Shown here: in pieces, positions 17,171 through 25,009 of the stretch | How the letters are laid out: every line of letters starts with the position of its first letter | Numbering within the stretch: the stretch's first letter is position 1 | Origin: Candidatus Woesearchaeota archaeon | GTDB lineage: Archaea > Nanobdellota > Nanobdellia > Woesearchaeales > BM511 | NCBI GenBank assembly: GCA_002867475.1 | Contig: PKTL01000078.1 | Span: forward strand, 1 to 45,766 | DNA: 45,766 nucleotides | Direction of reading: 5' to 3' | Notes under the pieces: model-generated | What the model saw: the letters and a program-made list of their open reading frames with translations, nothing else | The model's database searches: none | Told to the model about the DNA's origin: nothing | Translations under genes and position numbers: made by a program

Positions 17171-18060
17171 GAGCTTTGATTACAGGTATAAATGGTTTTG
17201 TTGGACAGCATCTTGAGAATTTTATTCATGATAAAGGTGTTGAAGTTTTTGGGATAGAAAACAAAAAAACAAATTATATTGAATGTGATATCACAGATAA
17301 ATCTAGATTAAAAGAGGTTATAGCTGAAGTGAAGCCTGATTGGATATTTCACCTTGCTGCAATCAGCGCTGTTGGGATCTGTGAAAAAGATCCTGAATTG
17401 GCAAGAAAAGTTAATGTTGAGGGTTTTAGAAATCTATTAAGTTCTATTGATGAGCTTGGTTTGAAATGTAGGATTCTTTTTACTAGCACTTCAAATGTTT
17501 ACGGAAGGATTGGAAAAGAGGTTTTATCTGAAGATGATAAGACAGAACCAGTATCTGTATATGCTAAAACTAAATTAGCTGCTGAAAAGATTATTTCCGA
17601 TTTTCCAAAAGTTGATGTTGTCATTAGTAGAAGTTTCAATCATATAGGTCCTGGACAATTGAAAGGTTTTATCACTTCAGACTTTGCAAGCCAAATAGCT
17701 GATATTGAAAAAAGTGATGATAAGAAAGGTTCTATATCTGTTGGTAATCTTTTATCAATAAGGGATTATACAGATGTAAGAGATATTGTTGAAGCTTATT
17801 ATCAACTTATTAAAAAAGGAGAATGTTCAAAAATTTATAATATTTGTTCTGGAAAAGGGTTTTCTGGAAAAGACATATTAGATATCTTGCTTGGTTTTAG
17901 TAATTCTGAAATAGAAGTGGTATCTAGAAGCTTTAGACAAAATGATATTGATAAGCTAATAGGTAATAATGATAAGTTTTTTTCATTGACTGGTTGGAAA
18001 CCAAAAATTTCAATAGAAAAAAGCTTGAAAGACATATTAGATTACTGGAGGCAGAAATGA
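17167..18060 (+). CDS. rmd: GDP-4-keto-6-deoxymannose reductase (Rmd-like)
   Basis: A 297-residue extended SDR protein. It has GINGFVGQHLENF for the cofactor, TSTSNVYG, the catalytic YAKTK, and FNHIGPGQLKGFITSDFA, a block typical of GDP-4-dehydro-6-deoxy-D-mannose reductases of the Rmd type. It probably reduces the Gmd product to GDP-D-rhamnose. The fucose-forming GMER/Fcl enzyme would read differently here, which is why I prefer rhamnose; a talose product is a weaker alternative. It overlaps gmd and the next GT2 by 4 nt each. Confidence 0.85.
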   Translation: MRALITGINGFVGQHLENFIHDKGVEVFGIENKKTNYIECDITDKSRLKEVIAEVKPDWIFHLAAISAVGICEKDPELARKVNVEGFRNLLSSIDELGLKCRILFTSTSNVYGRIGKEVLSEDDKTEPVSVYAKTKLAAEKIISDFPKVDVVISRSFNHIGPGQLKGFITSDFASQIADIEKSDDKKGSISVGNLLSIRDYTDVRDIVEAYYQLIKKGECSKIYNICSGKGFSGKDILDILLGFSNSEIEVVSRSFRQNDIDKLIGNNDKFFSLTGWKPKISIEKSLKDILDYWRQK

Positions 18061-18734
18061 AAATTTTTGTTATTATTCCTGGTTATAATGAAGGTTCTGC
18101 TATAGGAAAAGTTATCAAGGATCTTATCAAGGCAGGTTATACTAATGTAATTGTTGTTGATGATGGTTCCAAAGATGATACTGGAAAAGTTGCTTATGAT
18201 TCTGGAGCAACTGTTTTGACACATATAATCAATAGAGGTCAAGGTGCTGCGTTAAAGACTGGAAACCTTTATGCTTTAGAAAATGATGCTGAAATAATTG
18301 TTCATTTTGATGCTGATGGTCAGATGCAGGTGTCTGATATCAAAGCTATGTGCAAACCTATTGTTGATAATAAAGTAGATATGACTATTGGTTCTCGTTT
18401 TCTTGGAAAAGCTGAAAACATTGATTCTGGGAAAAAAATCATGCTGAAGCTTGCAAGGTTTGTCGTATATATTCTTTATGGATTGTGGCTTACAGACAGC
18501 CAGAACGGTTTTCGTGTGATGAACAGGAAAGCTGCGAAGAAAATTGAGATAAACAGTGATAGGATGGAGCATGCTGGAGAGATCCTTGGAGAGATTAAGA
18601 AGAAAAAGATAAGGTTCAAGGAAGTTCCAGTAACAATTAAATATACTGACTACTCTATGGGTAAAGGACAGCATTGGACAAGAAGCTTTAGTCTTGGTGT
18701 TAGGATGCTTCTTAGATGGATACTTAAAAGGTGA
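18057..18734 (+). CDS. GT2 polyprenol-phosphate glycosyltransferase
   Basis: A 225-residue DPM1-like enzyme: IIPGYNEGSAIGKV, intact VVDDGSKDDTG, metal-binding HFDADGQMQ, SRFLG and LTDSQNGFRVMNRKA. The start is placed at the ATGA overlap with rmd, with GGAGG about 8 nt upstream; an in-frame ATG 63 nt earlier lies inside rmd and is unlikely. It is followed 7 nt later by a DUF2304 membrane protein, a pairing commonly seen with this GT2 branch. It probably loads a sugar onto a polyprenyl phosphate at the inner membrane face. Confidence 0.87.
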   Translation: MKIFVIIPGYNEGSAIGKVIKDLIKAGYTNVIVVDDGSKDDTGKVAYDSGATVLTHIINRGQGAALKTGNLYALENDAEIIVHFDADGQMQVSDIKAMCKPIVDNKVDMTIGSRFLGKAENIDSGKKIMLKLARFVVYILYGLWLTDSQNGFRVMNRKAAKKIEINSDRMEHAGEILGEIKKKKIRFKEVPVTIKYTDYSMGKGQHWTRSFSLGVRMLLRWILKR

Positions 18735-18741
18735 TATAAAG

Positions 18742-19077
18742 ATGGAACTATTTCAGATTTTGATTATAATTTTTGCGTTATTTGCTTTTAGTAGAGTAAT
18801 GATACAGCGAAAGAATAAGAATTTTAGTTTTAATGAATTTATTTTTTGGGGAGGAATCTGGATTGTGCTTATAGCTGTAAGCTTCTCAAAACCGATCTTA
18901 ACTTATGCTGCTGGAATCCTTGGATTTAGTAGAGGCGTTGACATATTGATATATGGAGGAATAATAGTTTTGTTTTATATGCTCTATAGGTTATATGCTA
19001 AGGTTGATAAGCAACAGCAAGAGATCACTGAGCTTGTGAATAGGATAGCTGTTGATAATCCTAAAAAGAAAAAATGA
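18742..19077 (+). CDS. DUF2304 membrane protein
   Basis: A 111-residue protein with three predicted TM helices (about 3-20, 33-50, 65-85) and a Lys-rich tail, fitting the DUF2304 family often found next to polyprenol-phosphate GT2 genes. It may anchor or assist the preceding GT2; no catalytic residues are apparent. I start it at MELFQILI, with GGTGAT upstream; a longer reading overlaps the GT2 gene. It ends the aglB operon, 6 nt before the convergent Bro-N gene. Confidence 0.75.
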   Translation: MELFQILIIIFALFAFSRVMIQRKNKNFSFNEFIFWGGIWIVLIAVSFSKPILTYAAGILGFSRGVDILIYGGIIVLFYMLYRLYAKVDKQQQEITELVNRIAVDNPKKKK

Positions 19078-19083
19078 TATTAA

Positions 19084-19917
19084 TTATCTGTTAATTCTTT
19101 TTCTTTTAATCTTTTCTGGTTCTGTTAAATAATTTTCATTCGAAACTACACTTTTCCCAATCTGATCTTCAATATTTTTTCTTGTATCAGCTGCTATACT
19201 GCCACCATCATTAGCATCCTTTTTTAACTCATTGAACCTTTTTGAATCCCTTTCCCTAGTGAATCTTGTTGTTACATTCTCTCCAAGCATAGTAAGAATT
19301 AGTTCAGTGTCATCCATGTGATCACGAAGATTCTCATTTTCAAGATTCTTGAACTTTTTATATTCCTCAACACTTTTTCCAAATGTAGCTTTTGATATCT
19401 CATTTGTAAGTATAGCAAATCCAAAATCATGATTTACACCCCTATTTTTCCATTCGTCTGTCAATTCCTGCCTTATGGAAATTCCTCTCACTCTCTTTTC
19501 AATCCATTCATCACTATACCCTTTCTCCTTATAGATTATTTTCATTCTTTCTTGAGCTAATTCAGGATTTTCTATCTCTTTTACTCTTTCATATCCGACT
19601 TTTGCAAGCCATAACTTGAAAGGCTCAGCTTTCTTGGAAGGTATTGATTGAATTATCCTAAATAAGGATTCAGTATTAGCACAATCTGTTTCTCTTAATT
19701 TCCCATCAGGTGATTCCATTTTCAACTGTACACAATTTGTGGACAGTTCAATTCCATGTTCTAATTCTCTTTTTTTAAGCATAGACCAATAATTTCTAGG
19801 ATTATTACTATCTGTTAAAACATGGACTACATCAATTACTGAGAAATACCATTCATTATCATGCCAAACTCTTCTAATATTATTTCCTTGAAAGATAGCT
19901 AGATTATTTTCAACCAT
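19084..19917 (-). CDS. Bro-N domain protein (phage antirepressor / DinD-like)
   Basis: A 277-residue protein. Residues about 5-105 match the Bro-N fold (FQGNNIRRVWHDNEWYFS, VLTDSNNPRNYW, ESLFRIIQSIPSKKAEPFK). The remainder (WLAKVGYERVKEIENPE, RGISIRQELTDEWKNRGV) resembles the DNA-damage-inducible protein D / Bro-N group of bacteria and viruses. The start is at 19917: TTTATAAAG at 19940-19948 (read as TATA on the minus strand) lies about 27 nt upstream, so the message is probably leaderless. It is a lone gene in the opposite direction to both flanking glycan operons and unrelated to them, which suggests insertion by transfer. Confidence 0.82.
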   Translation of the reverse strand: MVENNLAIFQGNNIRRVWHDNEWYFSVIDVVHVLTDSNNPRNYWSMLKKRELEHGIELSTNCVQLKMESPDGKLRETDCANTESLFRIIQSIPSKKAEPFKLWLAKVGYERVKEIENPELAQERMKIIYKEKGYSDEWIEKRVRGISIRQELTDEWKNRGVNHDFGFAILTNEISKATFGKSVEEYKKFKNLENENLRDHMDDTELILTMLGENVTTRFTRERDSKRFNELKKDANDGGSIAADTRKNIEDQIGKSVVSNENYLTEPEKIKRKRINR

Positions 19918-19939
19918 AAAAATAGAAATGATAAGATTA

Positions 19940-19999
19940 TTTATAAAGTTCACGTGACTATGTCCTGTGACATGGTAAAACTGATATATTAATATATCA
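19940..19999. promoter_or_regulatory. Palindrome-rich divergent promoter region
   Basis: This region separates the Bro-N gene (minus) from the GT2 operon (plus). It holds the Bro-N TATA box (19940-19948), an 8-bp palindrome TCACGTGA (19950-19957) at the BRE position, an inverted repeat ATGTC-CTGT-GACAT (19960-19973), and an 18-bp perfect palindrome TGATATATTAATATATCA (19982-19999). A TATTA-type box near 20004-20013 could drive the plus-strand operon. Confidence 0.55.
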
Positions 20000-20031
20000 T
20001 AGATAATTTATTAAATGTTAAAGAAATAAAA

Positions 20032-21063
20032 ATGAAAGATAAAAACCCTTTTGTCACTGTTGGTGTTATTGCAAGAAATGAAGAGAAGCATATAGGTGAG
20101 ACTATAACCAATCTTACAAAGATTGATTATCCAAATGACTCTTTTGAGATAATCTTGGTTGATGGAAACTCAAACGATAAGACTAGAGATATTGTTAAGG
20201 ATATTGCTAAGAAAAGCAAGATATTGATCAAGGTTGTTAATGAGAAAGATTTTGGTTTTTATGGACCTTGTTTTGCAAGGAACCTTGTTGTTAAGAATTC
20301 TAGTTCTAAAGCTAAATATGTTGCTTTTACTGATGCTGATTGCAAGGTTGAAAAAGGTTGGTTAAAGAACCTTGTTGAAATCATGGAATCTAAAGGAAAG
20401 AAGAAAGATATTGCTGGATCTGGTGGTCCAAGATTGATATATGATGATGATCCTGTGATTGCAAAAATCATAAATTTCTATATGAGTTCGTTTTTAGGCA
20501 GTGGTGGAAGCAGTGCTTTTTCAAAGAAGAAAATTGAGTTTGCTGAATCCATCGCTAATTATAACGCAATATACAAAAAAGAGATCCTCATTAAGATCCC
20601 TTATGATGATAAGCTTGTGCTTTCTGATGATAATGAAGTGAACTATAGAATAAGAAAAAAAGGGTATAAATTTTTATACAATCTTGATGCAAAAGTATGG
20701 CATCATGAAGATCCATCAATTTGGCAATTTGCAATCAACATGAAAAGGTATGGAGATAATATAAGTAGACCTACTTTAAAACATGGAAAGCTTATCAGAT
20801 GGTTTAGTGTTATTCCTTCACTTTTCTTGATAGGTCTTGTTTTTGGAGGGTTACTCAGTTTAATATTTACTCCCATAAGATATGTATATCTTGGAGTTAT
20901 AGGTCTTTATTTCATTCTCGTATTATTGAATAGTATTTTGATGATTGTTTCTTCAAGATGTCTGCTTGGAATTCTTGGAATTATCCTTGCACCTATACAG
21001 CATATATGTTATGGGTATGGGTTTATCCTTGGTCTTTTCAAAAATAAGAAATTGGTGAAATAA
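20032..21063 (+). CDS. GT2 glycosyltransferase with C-terminal membrane helices
   Basis: A 343-residue protein: GVIARNEEKHIGET and VDGNSNDKTRDI at the N-terminus, metal-binding FTDADCKVEKGW, a substrate-side DDNEVNYRIRKKG, and about three TM helices in the last 100 residues. This layout is typical of GT2 enzymes that work at the membrane on polymeric or lipid-linked glycans. It starts the heptose operon and is separated from hddC by one base. No strong Shine-Dalgarno site is seen; an AT-rich TATA-like stretch about 24 nt upstream suggests a leaderless start. Donor and acceptor are unknown. Confidence 0.82.
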   Translation: MKDKNPFVTVGVIARNEEKHIGETITNLTKIDYPNDSFEIILVDGNSNDKTRDIVKDIAKKSKILIKVVNEKDFGFYGPCFARNLVVKNSSSKAKYVAFTDADCKVEKGWLKNLVEIMESKGKKKDIAGSGGPRLIYDDDPVIAKIINFYMSSFLGSGGSSAFSKKKIEFAESIANYNAIYKKEILIKIPYDDKLVLSDDNEVNYRIRKKGYKFLYNLDAKVWHHEDPSIWQFAINMKRYGDNISRPTLKHGKLIRWFSVIPSLFLIGLVFGGLLSLIFTPIRYVYLGVIGLYFILVLLNSILMIVSSRCLLGILGIILAPIQHICYGYGFILGLFKNKKLVK

Positions 21064-21064
21064 T

Positions 21065-21757
21065 ATGCAGGTAGCAATTCTTGTTGGAGGAAAAGGCACA
21101 AGATTAAAACCTTTGACTGATGACACACCTAAACCTATGGTTCTTGTAAATGGCAAGCCTTTTCTTTATTATCTTGTTGAATATTTTAAGAAGAAAGGAG
21201 TGGATGATATTATTTTTCTTACTGGTTATATGTCTGAAAAGATTGAAGATTATTTTGGTGATGGGTCAGATTTTGGAATTAAGATAAGATATTCTGTTGA
21301 ATCAAAACCTCTTGGTACTGCTGGAGCCATAAGGAATGCATATGAGCTTTTAGATGATGAGTTCATAGTGGTTAATGGAGATACATTGGTTGAGTTTGAT
21401 CTTCAAGGATTTGTTGAAAATCATAAGAATAAAGATAATCCTATCAGTATGCTAATCATAAGAAAGGTTGGTAAAAGATTTGGTAACATAAAGGTTGAAA
21501 AAGATATTGTTTCGGGTTTTAGTGAGAAAGAAAACCCTACCGGTTTTATCAACGCGGGAATCTATCTCTTGAATAAATCAGTTCTTGATAAGATTGAAGA
21601 GGATATGTTTATATCAATAGAAAATGATGTTTTCCCAAAATATGTTGGGAAGATGACTGCTTTTATGACAGATGGTTATTTTATTGATATAGGAACTATT
21701 GACACTTATGAAGAATTCAAGAAGGATATTTTAGAGCTTGAAAAGAGGTTATTATGA
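21065..21757 (+). CDS. hddC: Heptose-1-phosphate guanylyltransferase (HddC-like)
   Basis: A 230-residue sugar-phosphate nucleotidyltransferase: AILVGGKGTRLKPLTDDTPK (substrate-binding loop), PLGTAGAIRNA, the metal-binding VNGDTLVEFD, NAGIYLL and FIDIGT. On its own it could be any NDP-sugar pyrophosphorylase. The next three sugar enzymes are GmhB, HddA and GmhA, so D-glycero-alpha-D-manno-heptose 1-phosphate is the likely substrate and GDP-heptose the product. It overlaps gmhB by 4 nt. Confidence 0.82.
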   Translation: MQVAILVGGKGTRLKPLTDDTPKPMVLVNGKPFLYYLVEYFKKKGVDDIIFLTGYMSEKIEDYFGDGSDFGIKIRYSVESKPLGTAGAIRNAYELLDDEFIVVNGDTLVEFDLQGFVENHKNKDNPISMLIIRKVGKRFGNIKVEKDIVSGFSEKENPTGFINAGIYLLNKSVLDKIEEDMFISIENDVFPKYVGKMTAFMTDGYFIDIGTIDTYEEFKKDILELEKRLL

Positions 21758-22317
21758 TGAATAAAGCAATATTTATTGATAGGGATGGAACCATCAATAA
21801 GGATTCAGGGTACACTCATAAATTAGAGGATCTAGAATTTGAGGATAATGCTATTGAAGGGCTTAAGCTTATCAAGGAAAAGCTTCCATTCTATAAGATA
21901 ATAATTATAACAAACCAAGCAGGTATAGCTAAAGGACATTATGATGAAAATGCCTTCCATTCATTTATGGATCATCTTTTGGAAGTTCTTGAAAGAAAAG
22001 GGATTGGTATAGAAGATTATTATTTTTGTCCACATCATGAGAAAGGACTTGGAGATTATAAGAAAGCATGTGATTGCAGAAAACCAAATCCTGGAATGAT
22101 ATTGAAAGCTATCAAAGATCATGATATAGATACTTCTAAGTCTTATATGATCGGTGATAAATGGGCTGATGTGAAAGCTGGAGATAATGCTGAACTAAGA
22201 TCTATTCTTGTTATGACTGGTGATAAAGGAAATGATATTGAAAATAAGGTCGAATCCGCATTTATCGCTAAGGATCTTAAAGACGCTATAGAATATGTTG
22301 TTCGAGATAAGAATTAG
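21754..22317 (+). CDS. gmhB: Heptose 1,7-bisphosphate phosphatase (GmhB-like HAD)
   Basis: A 187-residue HAD phosphatase with FIDRDGTINKD (nucleophile and acid/base Asp), ITNQAGIAKG, the zinc-loop pattern C-x-H...C-x-C in FCPHHEKG and ACDCRKPNPG, and MIGDKWADVKAG. These are the GmhB/histidinol-phosphatase hallmarks. It removes the C7 phosphate from heptose 1,7-bisphosphate. Two adjacent ATG codons make the exact start uncertain by one residue; AGAGG lies just upstream. Confidence 0.88.
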   Translation: MMNKAIFIDRDGTINKDSGYTHKLEDLEFEDNAIEGLKLIKEKLPFYKIIIITNQAGIAKGHYDENAFHSFMDHLLEVLERKGIGIEDYYFCPHHEKGLGDYKKACDCRKPNPGMILKAIKDHDIDTSKSYMIGDKWADVKAGDNAELRSILVMTGDKGNDIENKVESAFIAKDLKDAIEYVVRDKN

Positions 22318-22321
22318 AAAC

Positions 22322-22333
22322 ACATATAAATAA
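22322..22333 (+). promoter_or_regulatory. Internal promoter before hddA
   Basis: ATATAAATAA (22324-22333) is centred about 25 nt before the hddA ATG at 22353, in the only sizeable gap (35 nt) of the heptose operon. This spacing fits a leaderless transcript beginning at the ATG. Confidence 0.5.
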
Positions 22334-22352
22334 TGCTATTTTAGATTTCTCC

Positions 22353-23375
22353 ATGGGGGAAAGGAAAATTATTATCAATTCTAGGGCTCCTGTCCGTATC
22401 AGTTTTGGTGGTGGCGGAACAGATGTTGATCCATTTTGCAAGGAGCATGGTGGCGCAGTTATCAGTGCTGCTATCAATAGATATGCATATTCTAGTCTTG
22501 AAGTAAGCGATAAGTATGTTTTTAAAAGCGGTAATTTTGATTGTGATCTTGAATTTGATAAGATTGAAGATATGGATTATGATGGTAATCTTGATCTTAT
22601 AAAATCTATAGTGAAGCATTATAACAAAAAGGATAAGTATAAGATATTTCTTGATGTTGAAGCTCCTCCTAGAAGCGGGCTTGGTAGTAGTGCTAGTGCT
22701 TTTGCGAGTGTCATTGGTCTTTTTAATCATATGAAACAGCATGAAAGGATAACTGATTATGAAGTTGCAGAACTTGCATATAATCTTGAGCGTGAAGAAT
22801 TGAAGAATGCTGGTGGAAGGCAGGATCAGTACGCAGCTGTTTTTGGTGGATTGAACTATATAGAGTTTAAAGGTGATAATTTTGTTCGTGTAAATCCTTT
22901 GAAATTGAAAAAAGAGTATGAGCTTGAGCTTGAAAAAAATCTTTTGCTTGTACATATTGGTTCAAGAAAGGACTCTGGAGATATAATTGGCGATCAAAAT
23001 AAGAATTATGAGAAAGGAAAGAACAAGGATCCGCTTTTTCAAACTAAAGAGATAATGGATAAGATGAAATATTCCCTTCTTAGGGGAGAGCTTGATGAGT
23101 TTGGGAATCTTTTGGATAAAGCATGGAAACTAAAAAAACAATTCTCTAAGATGGTTTCTAATTCTGAAATTGATAAGATTTATGATACTGCTTTAAATAA
23201 TGGCGCTCTTGGTGGTAAAATCACTGGTGCTGGTGGCGGAGGGCATATGCTTTTCTATTGTCCTGGCAATACTAAGAATGATGTTTTGAAAGAACTTCTT
23301 AAATTAGGTGTTACACATGTTCCTTTCAATTTTGATTATGAAGGTCTTGTAACTTGGGAGATTAAAAATGAATGA
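22353..23375 (+). CDS. hddA: D-glycero-alpha-D-manno-heptose 7-phosphate kinase (HddA)
   Basis: A 340-residue GHMP kinase: SRAPVRISFGGGGTDVDPF at the N-terminus, the ATP-binding PPRSGLGSSASAFASV, and KITGAGGGGHMLFY at the C-terminus, which is the HddA/HSP-kinase style of the family. It phosphorylates heptose 7-phosphate at C1. The ATG at 22353 is followed directly by a G-rich run, but the TATA box 25 nt upstream suggests the ATG is the mRNA 5' end, so I keep it. It overlaps gmhA by 8 nt. Confidence 0.88.
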   Translation: MGERKIIINSRAPVRISFGGGGTDVDPFCKEHGGAVISAAINRYAYSSLEVSDKYVFKSGNFDCDLEFDKIEDMDYDGNLDLIKSIVKHYNKKDKYKIFLDVEAPPRSGLGSSASAFASVIGLFNHMKQHERITDYEVAELAYNLEREELKNAGGRQDQYAAVFGGLNYIEFKGDNFVRVNPLKLKKEYELELEKNLLLVHIGSRKDSGDIIGDQNKNYEKGKNKDPLFQTKEIMDKMKYSLLRGELDEFGNLLDKAWKLKKQFSKMVSNSEIDKIYDTALNNGALGGKITGAGGGGHMLFYCPGNTKNDVLKELLKLGVTHVPFNFDYEGLVTWEIKNE

Positions 23376-23940
23376 TGTTGCTAGTTTAATTGAAGATAGT
23401 ATTGAAGTTAAGAAAAGATTGCTTCAGGATGAAAAGCTTGTTGAAAAGATAAATGTTGCTTGTGATAAGATCCTTGATTGCTATTCAAAAGGTGGAAAAG
23501 TCATTTTCATGGGTAATGGTGGAAGTGCAGCTGATGCTCAACACTTATCTACTGAATTTATATCAAAATTTCTTCTTGAAAGAGGAAGCCTTGCCTCTAT
23601 TGCTCTTAATTGTAATACTTCTACACTTACTGCTATAGGAAATGATTATGGTTTTGATTATGTTTTTTCAAGACAGATCGAAGGATTGGCAAATGAAAAT
23701 GATGTAGTATTTGGAATAAGCACTAGTGGTAATTCAGCAAATATTCTTGAAGCTTTGAAAAAAAGCAAAGAGAAAGGATGCTATTTTATAGGACTAACTG
23801 GTGAAAAAGGAGGAGCTATGAAAGAAGGTGTTGATTTACTTCTTAATGTTCCTTCAGATCACACGCCAAGAATACAGGAAGCACATATAATGATAGGGCA
23901 TATTATTTGTGAGATAGTTGAGAGGAGGATGTTTAGATGA
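23368..23940 (+). CDS. gmhA: Sedoheptulose-7-phosphate isomerase GmhA
   Basis: A 190-residue SIS-domain protein with the GmhA signature FMGNGGSAADAQHLSTEFI, SIALNCNTSTLTAIGNDYGF, GISTSGNSANILEAL and a C-terminal IQEAHIMIGHIICEIVE. It isomerises sedoheptulose 7-phosphate to D-glycero-D-manno-heptose 7-phosphate, the first committed step of the heptose pathway. Length and all core motifs match the family. It overlaps the TagD-like gene by 4 nt. Confidence 0.92.
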   Translation: MNDVASLIEDSIEVKKRLLQDEKLVEKINVACDKILDCYSKGGKVIFMGNGGSAADAQHLSTEFISKFLLERGSLASIALNCNTSTLTAIGNDYGFDYVFSRQIEGLANENDVVFGISTSGNSANILEALKKSKEKGCYFIGLTGEKGGAMKEGVDLLLNVPSDHTPRIQEAHIMIGHIICEIVERRMFR

Positions 23941-24362
23941 AAACAGTAATTACATATGGAACTTTTGACATGTTTCATATTGGTCATTTGAAATTATTGG
24001 AAAGGGCTAAAGAATTAGGTGATAGATTAATTGTTGCGGTTTCTAGTGATGAATTAAATAAGGTTAAAGGGAAAAAAGTTATTATTCCTTATGATCAAAG
24101 AGCTAAGATTGTTGAAAGCATAAAATTTGTTGATATGGTCATTCCTGAAGATAATTGGGAACAGAAGATAAAAGATGTTAAGGATAATAATGTTGATATT
24201 TTTGTAATGGGGGATGATTGGGAAGGAAAGTTTGATTTTCTAAAAGAGCATTGCGAGGTTGTGTATCTTTCAAGGACAAAAAATGTTTCGACAACCCAAT
24301 TCAAGAACAGTGCTGAATCTATAATAAAATTACTTGAGCAGATGGTAAAAGAATTAGAATGA
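23937..24362 (+). CDS. tagD: Glycerol-3-phosphate cytidylyltransferase-like (TagD)
   Basis: A 141-residue nucleotidyltransferase of the cytidylyltransferase family: YGTFDMFHIGHLKLLERAK (HxGH), IVAVSSDELN, MVIPEDNWEQKI, IFVMGDDWEGKFDFLKEHCE and RTKNVSTTQFK (the ISTT-like loop). The match to bacterial teichoic-acid TagD is close, so CDP-glycerol from CTP and glycerol 3-phosphate is the best guess; a related substrate is possible. It overlaps the CDP-alcohol phosphotransferase gene by 4 nt, which would be the user of its product. Confidence 0.85.
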   Translation: MKTVITYGTFDMFHIGHLKLLERAKELGDRLIVAVSSDELNKVKGKKVIIPYDQRAKIVESIKFVDMVIPEDNWEQKIKDVKDNNVDIFVMGDDWEGKFDFLKEHCEVVYLSRTKNVSTTQFKNSAESIIKLLEQMVKELE

Positions 24363-25009
24363 AGATTTATGAGAAAATAACTAAAGGAACCGGCATTATA
24401 GACCATTATGTTTTTCGTCATATGGTTTATTTTTTAATAAAAATATTTGGTTTTAGAAAAATACATCCTAATTGGATAGTTCTTTTCAATTTAGTATTTG
24501 CAGGTTTTTGCGCTTATCTTATATCTATTGGAGATCTTGCTATTGCTTTGATTGGAAGCTTTCTTTTTATATTCTTTGACATGTTCGATCTTCTTGATGG
24601 AGCAGTTGCTAGAGTTTATGGGAAAACTTCAAAATTTGGTGGTTTCTTTGACGGATTAGCTGATATATTGGCAGAGATACTTATTCTTATTTCTGTAGGT
24701 ATATATTTTTCAGAACTGATGAAGGTGCTTTACTTATTGATATTTATTTTAGTTATAATTGTGATAAATCTTAGAATAAAATGGATACTTGAAGATAAAG
24801 AAGTACAAATCAATCTTTTAGATCTTAAGGTTTCTAGTTTTATGGATAAGGTAAAATATTTAGTTATTTTAGCAACAAGAAATGATTCTAGAAAAATTAT
24901 TATCTTTTTAGGACTATTATTCTCTAATATTTATTTGATAATAATTTATTTTGTTGGACTTTACTTTTTATCTATGGTTTCATCGTTAGGAAAAATAATT
25001 GGAAAATGA
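24359..25009 (+). CDS. CDP-alcohol phosphotransferase
   Basis: A 216-residue membrane enzyme with the full family motif D-x2-D-G-x2-A-R-x8-G-x3-D-x3-D (DLLDGAVAR, then G-GFF-D-GLA-D) and about six TM helices. It transfers an alcohol phosphate from a CDP-alcohol to a hydroxyl acceptor. Translation is coupled to the TagD-like gene (4-nt overlap), so CDP-glycerol or a similar soluble CDP-alcohol may be the donor, with a glycan or lipid as acceptor. Archaeal phospholipid synthesis is the other possibility, but the operon speaks for glycan modification. Confidence 0.85.
   Translation: MKIYEKITKGTGIIDHYVFRHMVYFLIKIFGFRKIHPNWIVLFNLVFAGFCAYLISIGDLAIALIGSFLFIFFDMFDLLDGAVARVYGKTSKFGGFFDGLADILAEILILISVGIYFSELMKVLYLLIFILVIIVINLRIKWILEDKEVQINLLDLKVSSFMDKVKYLVILATRNDSRKIIIFLGLLFSNIYLIIIYFVGLYFLSMVSSLGKIIGK

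Noticed and set aside
19084-19917. Part of a larger integrated virus or transposon
   Set aside because: No integrase, transposase, terminal repeats or other viral genes are visible beside it; only the single Bro-N gene is supported.
22341-22955. A 204-codon minus-strand open frame opposite hddA
   Set aside because: hddA has full GHMP kinase motifs; the antisense product is Ile/Lys/Phe-rich without any family features.
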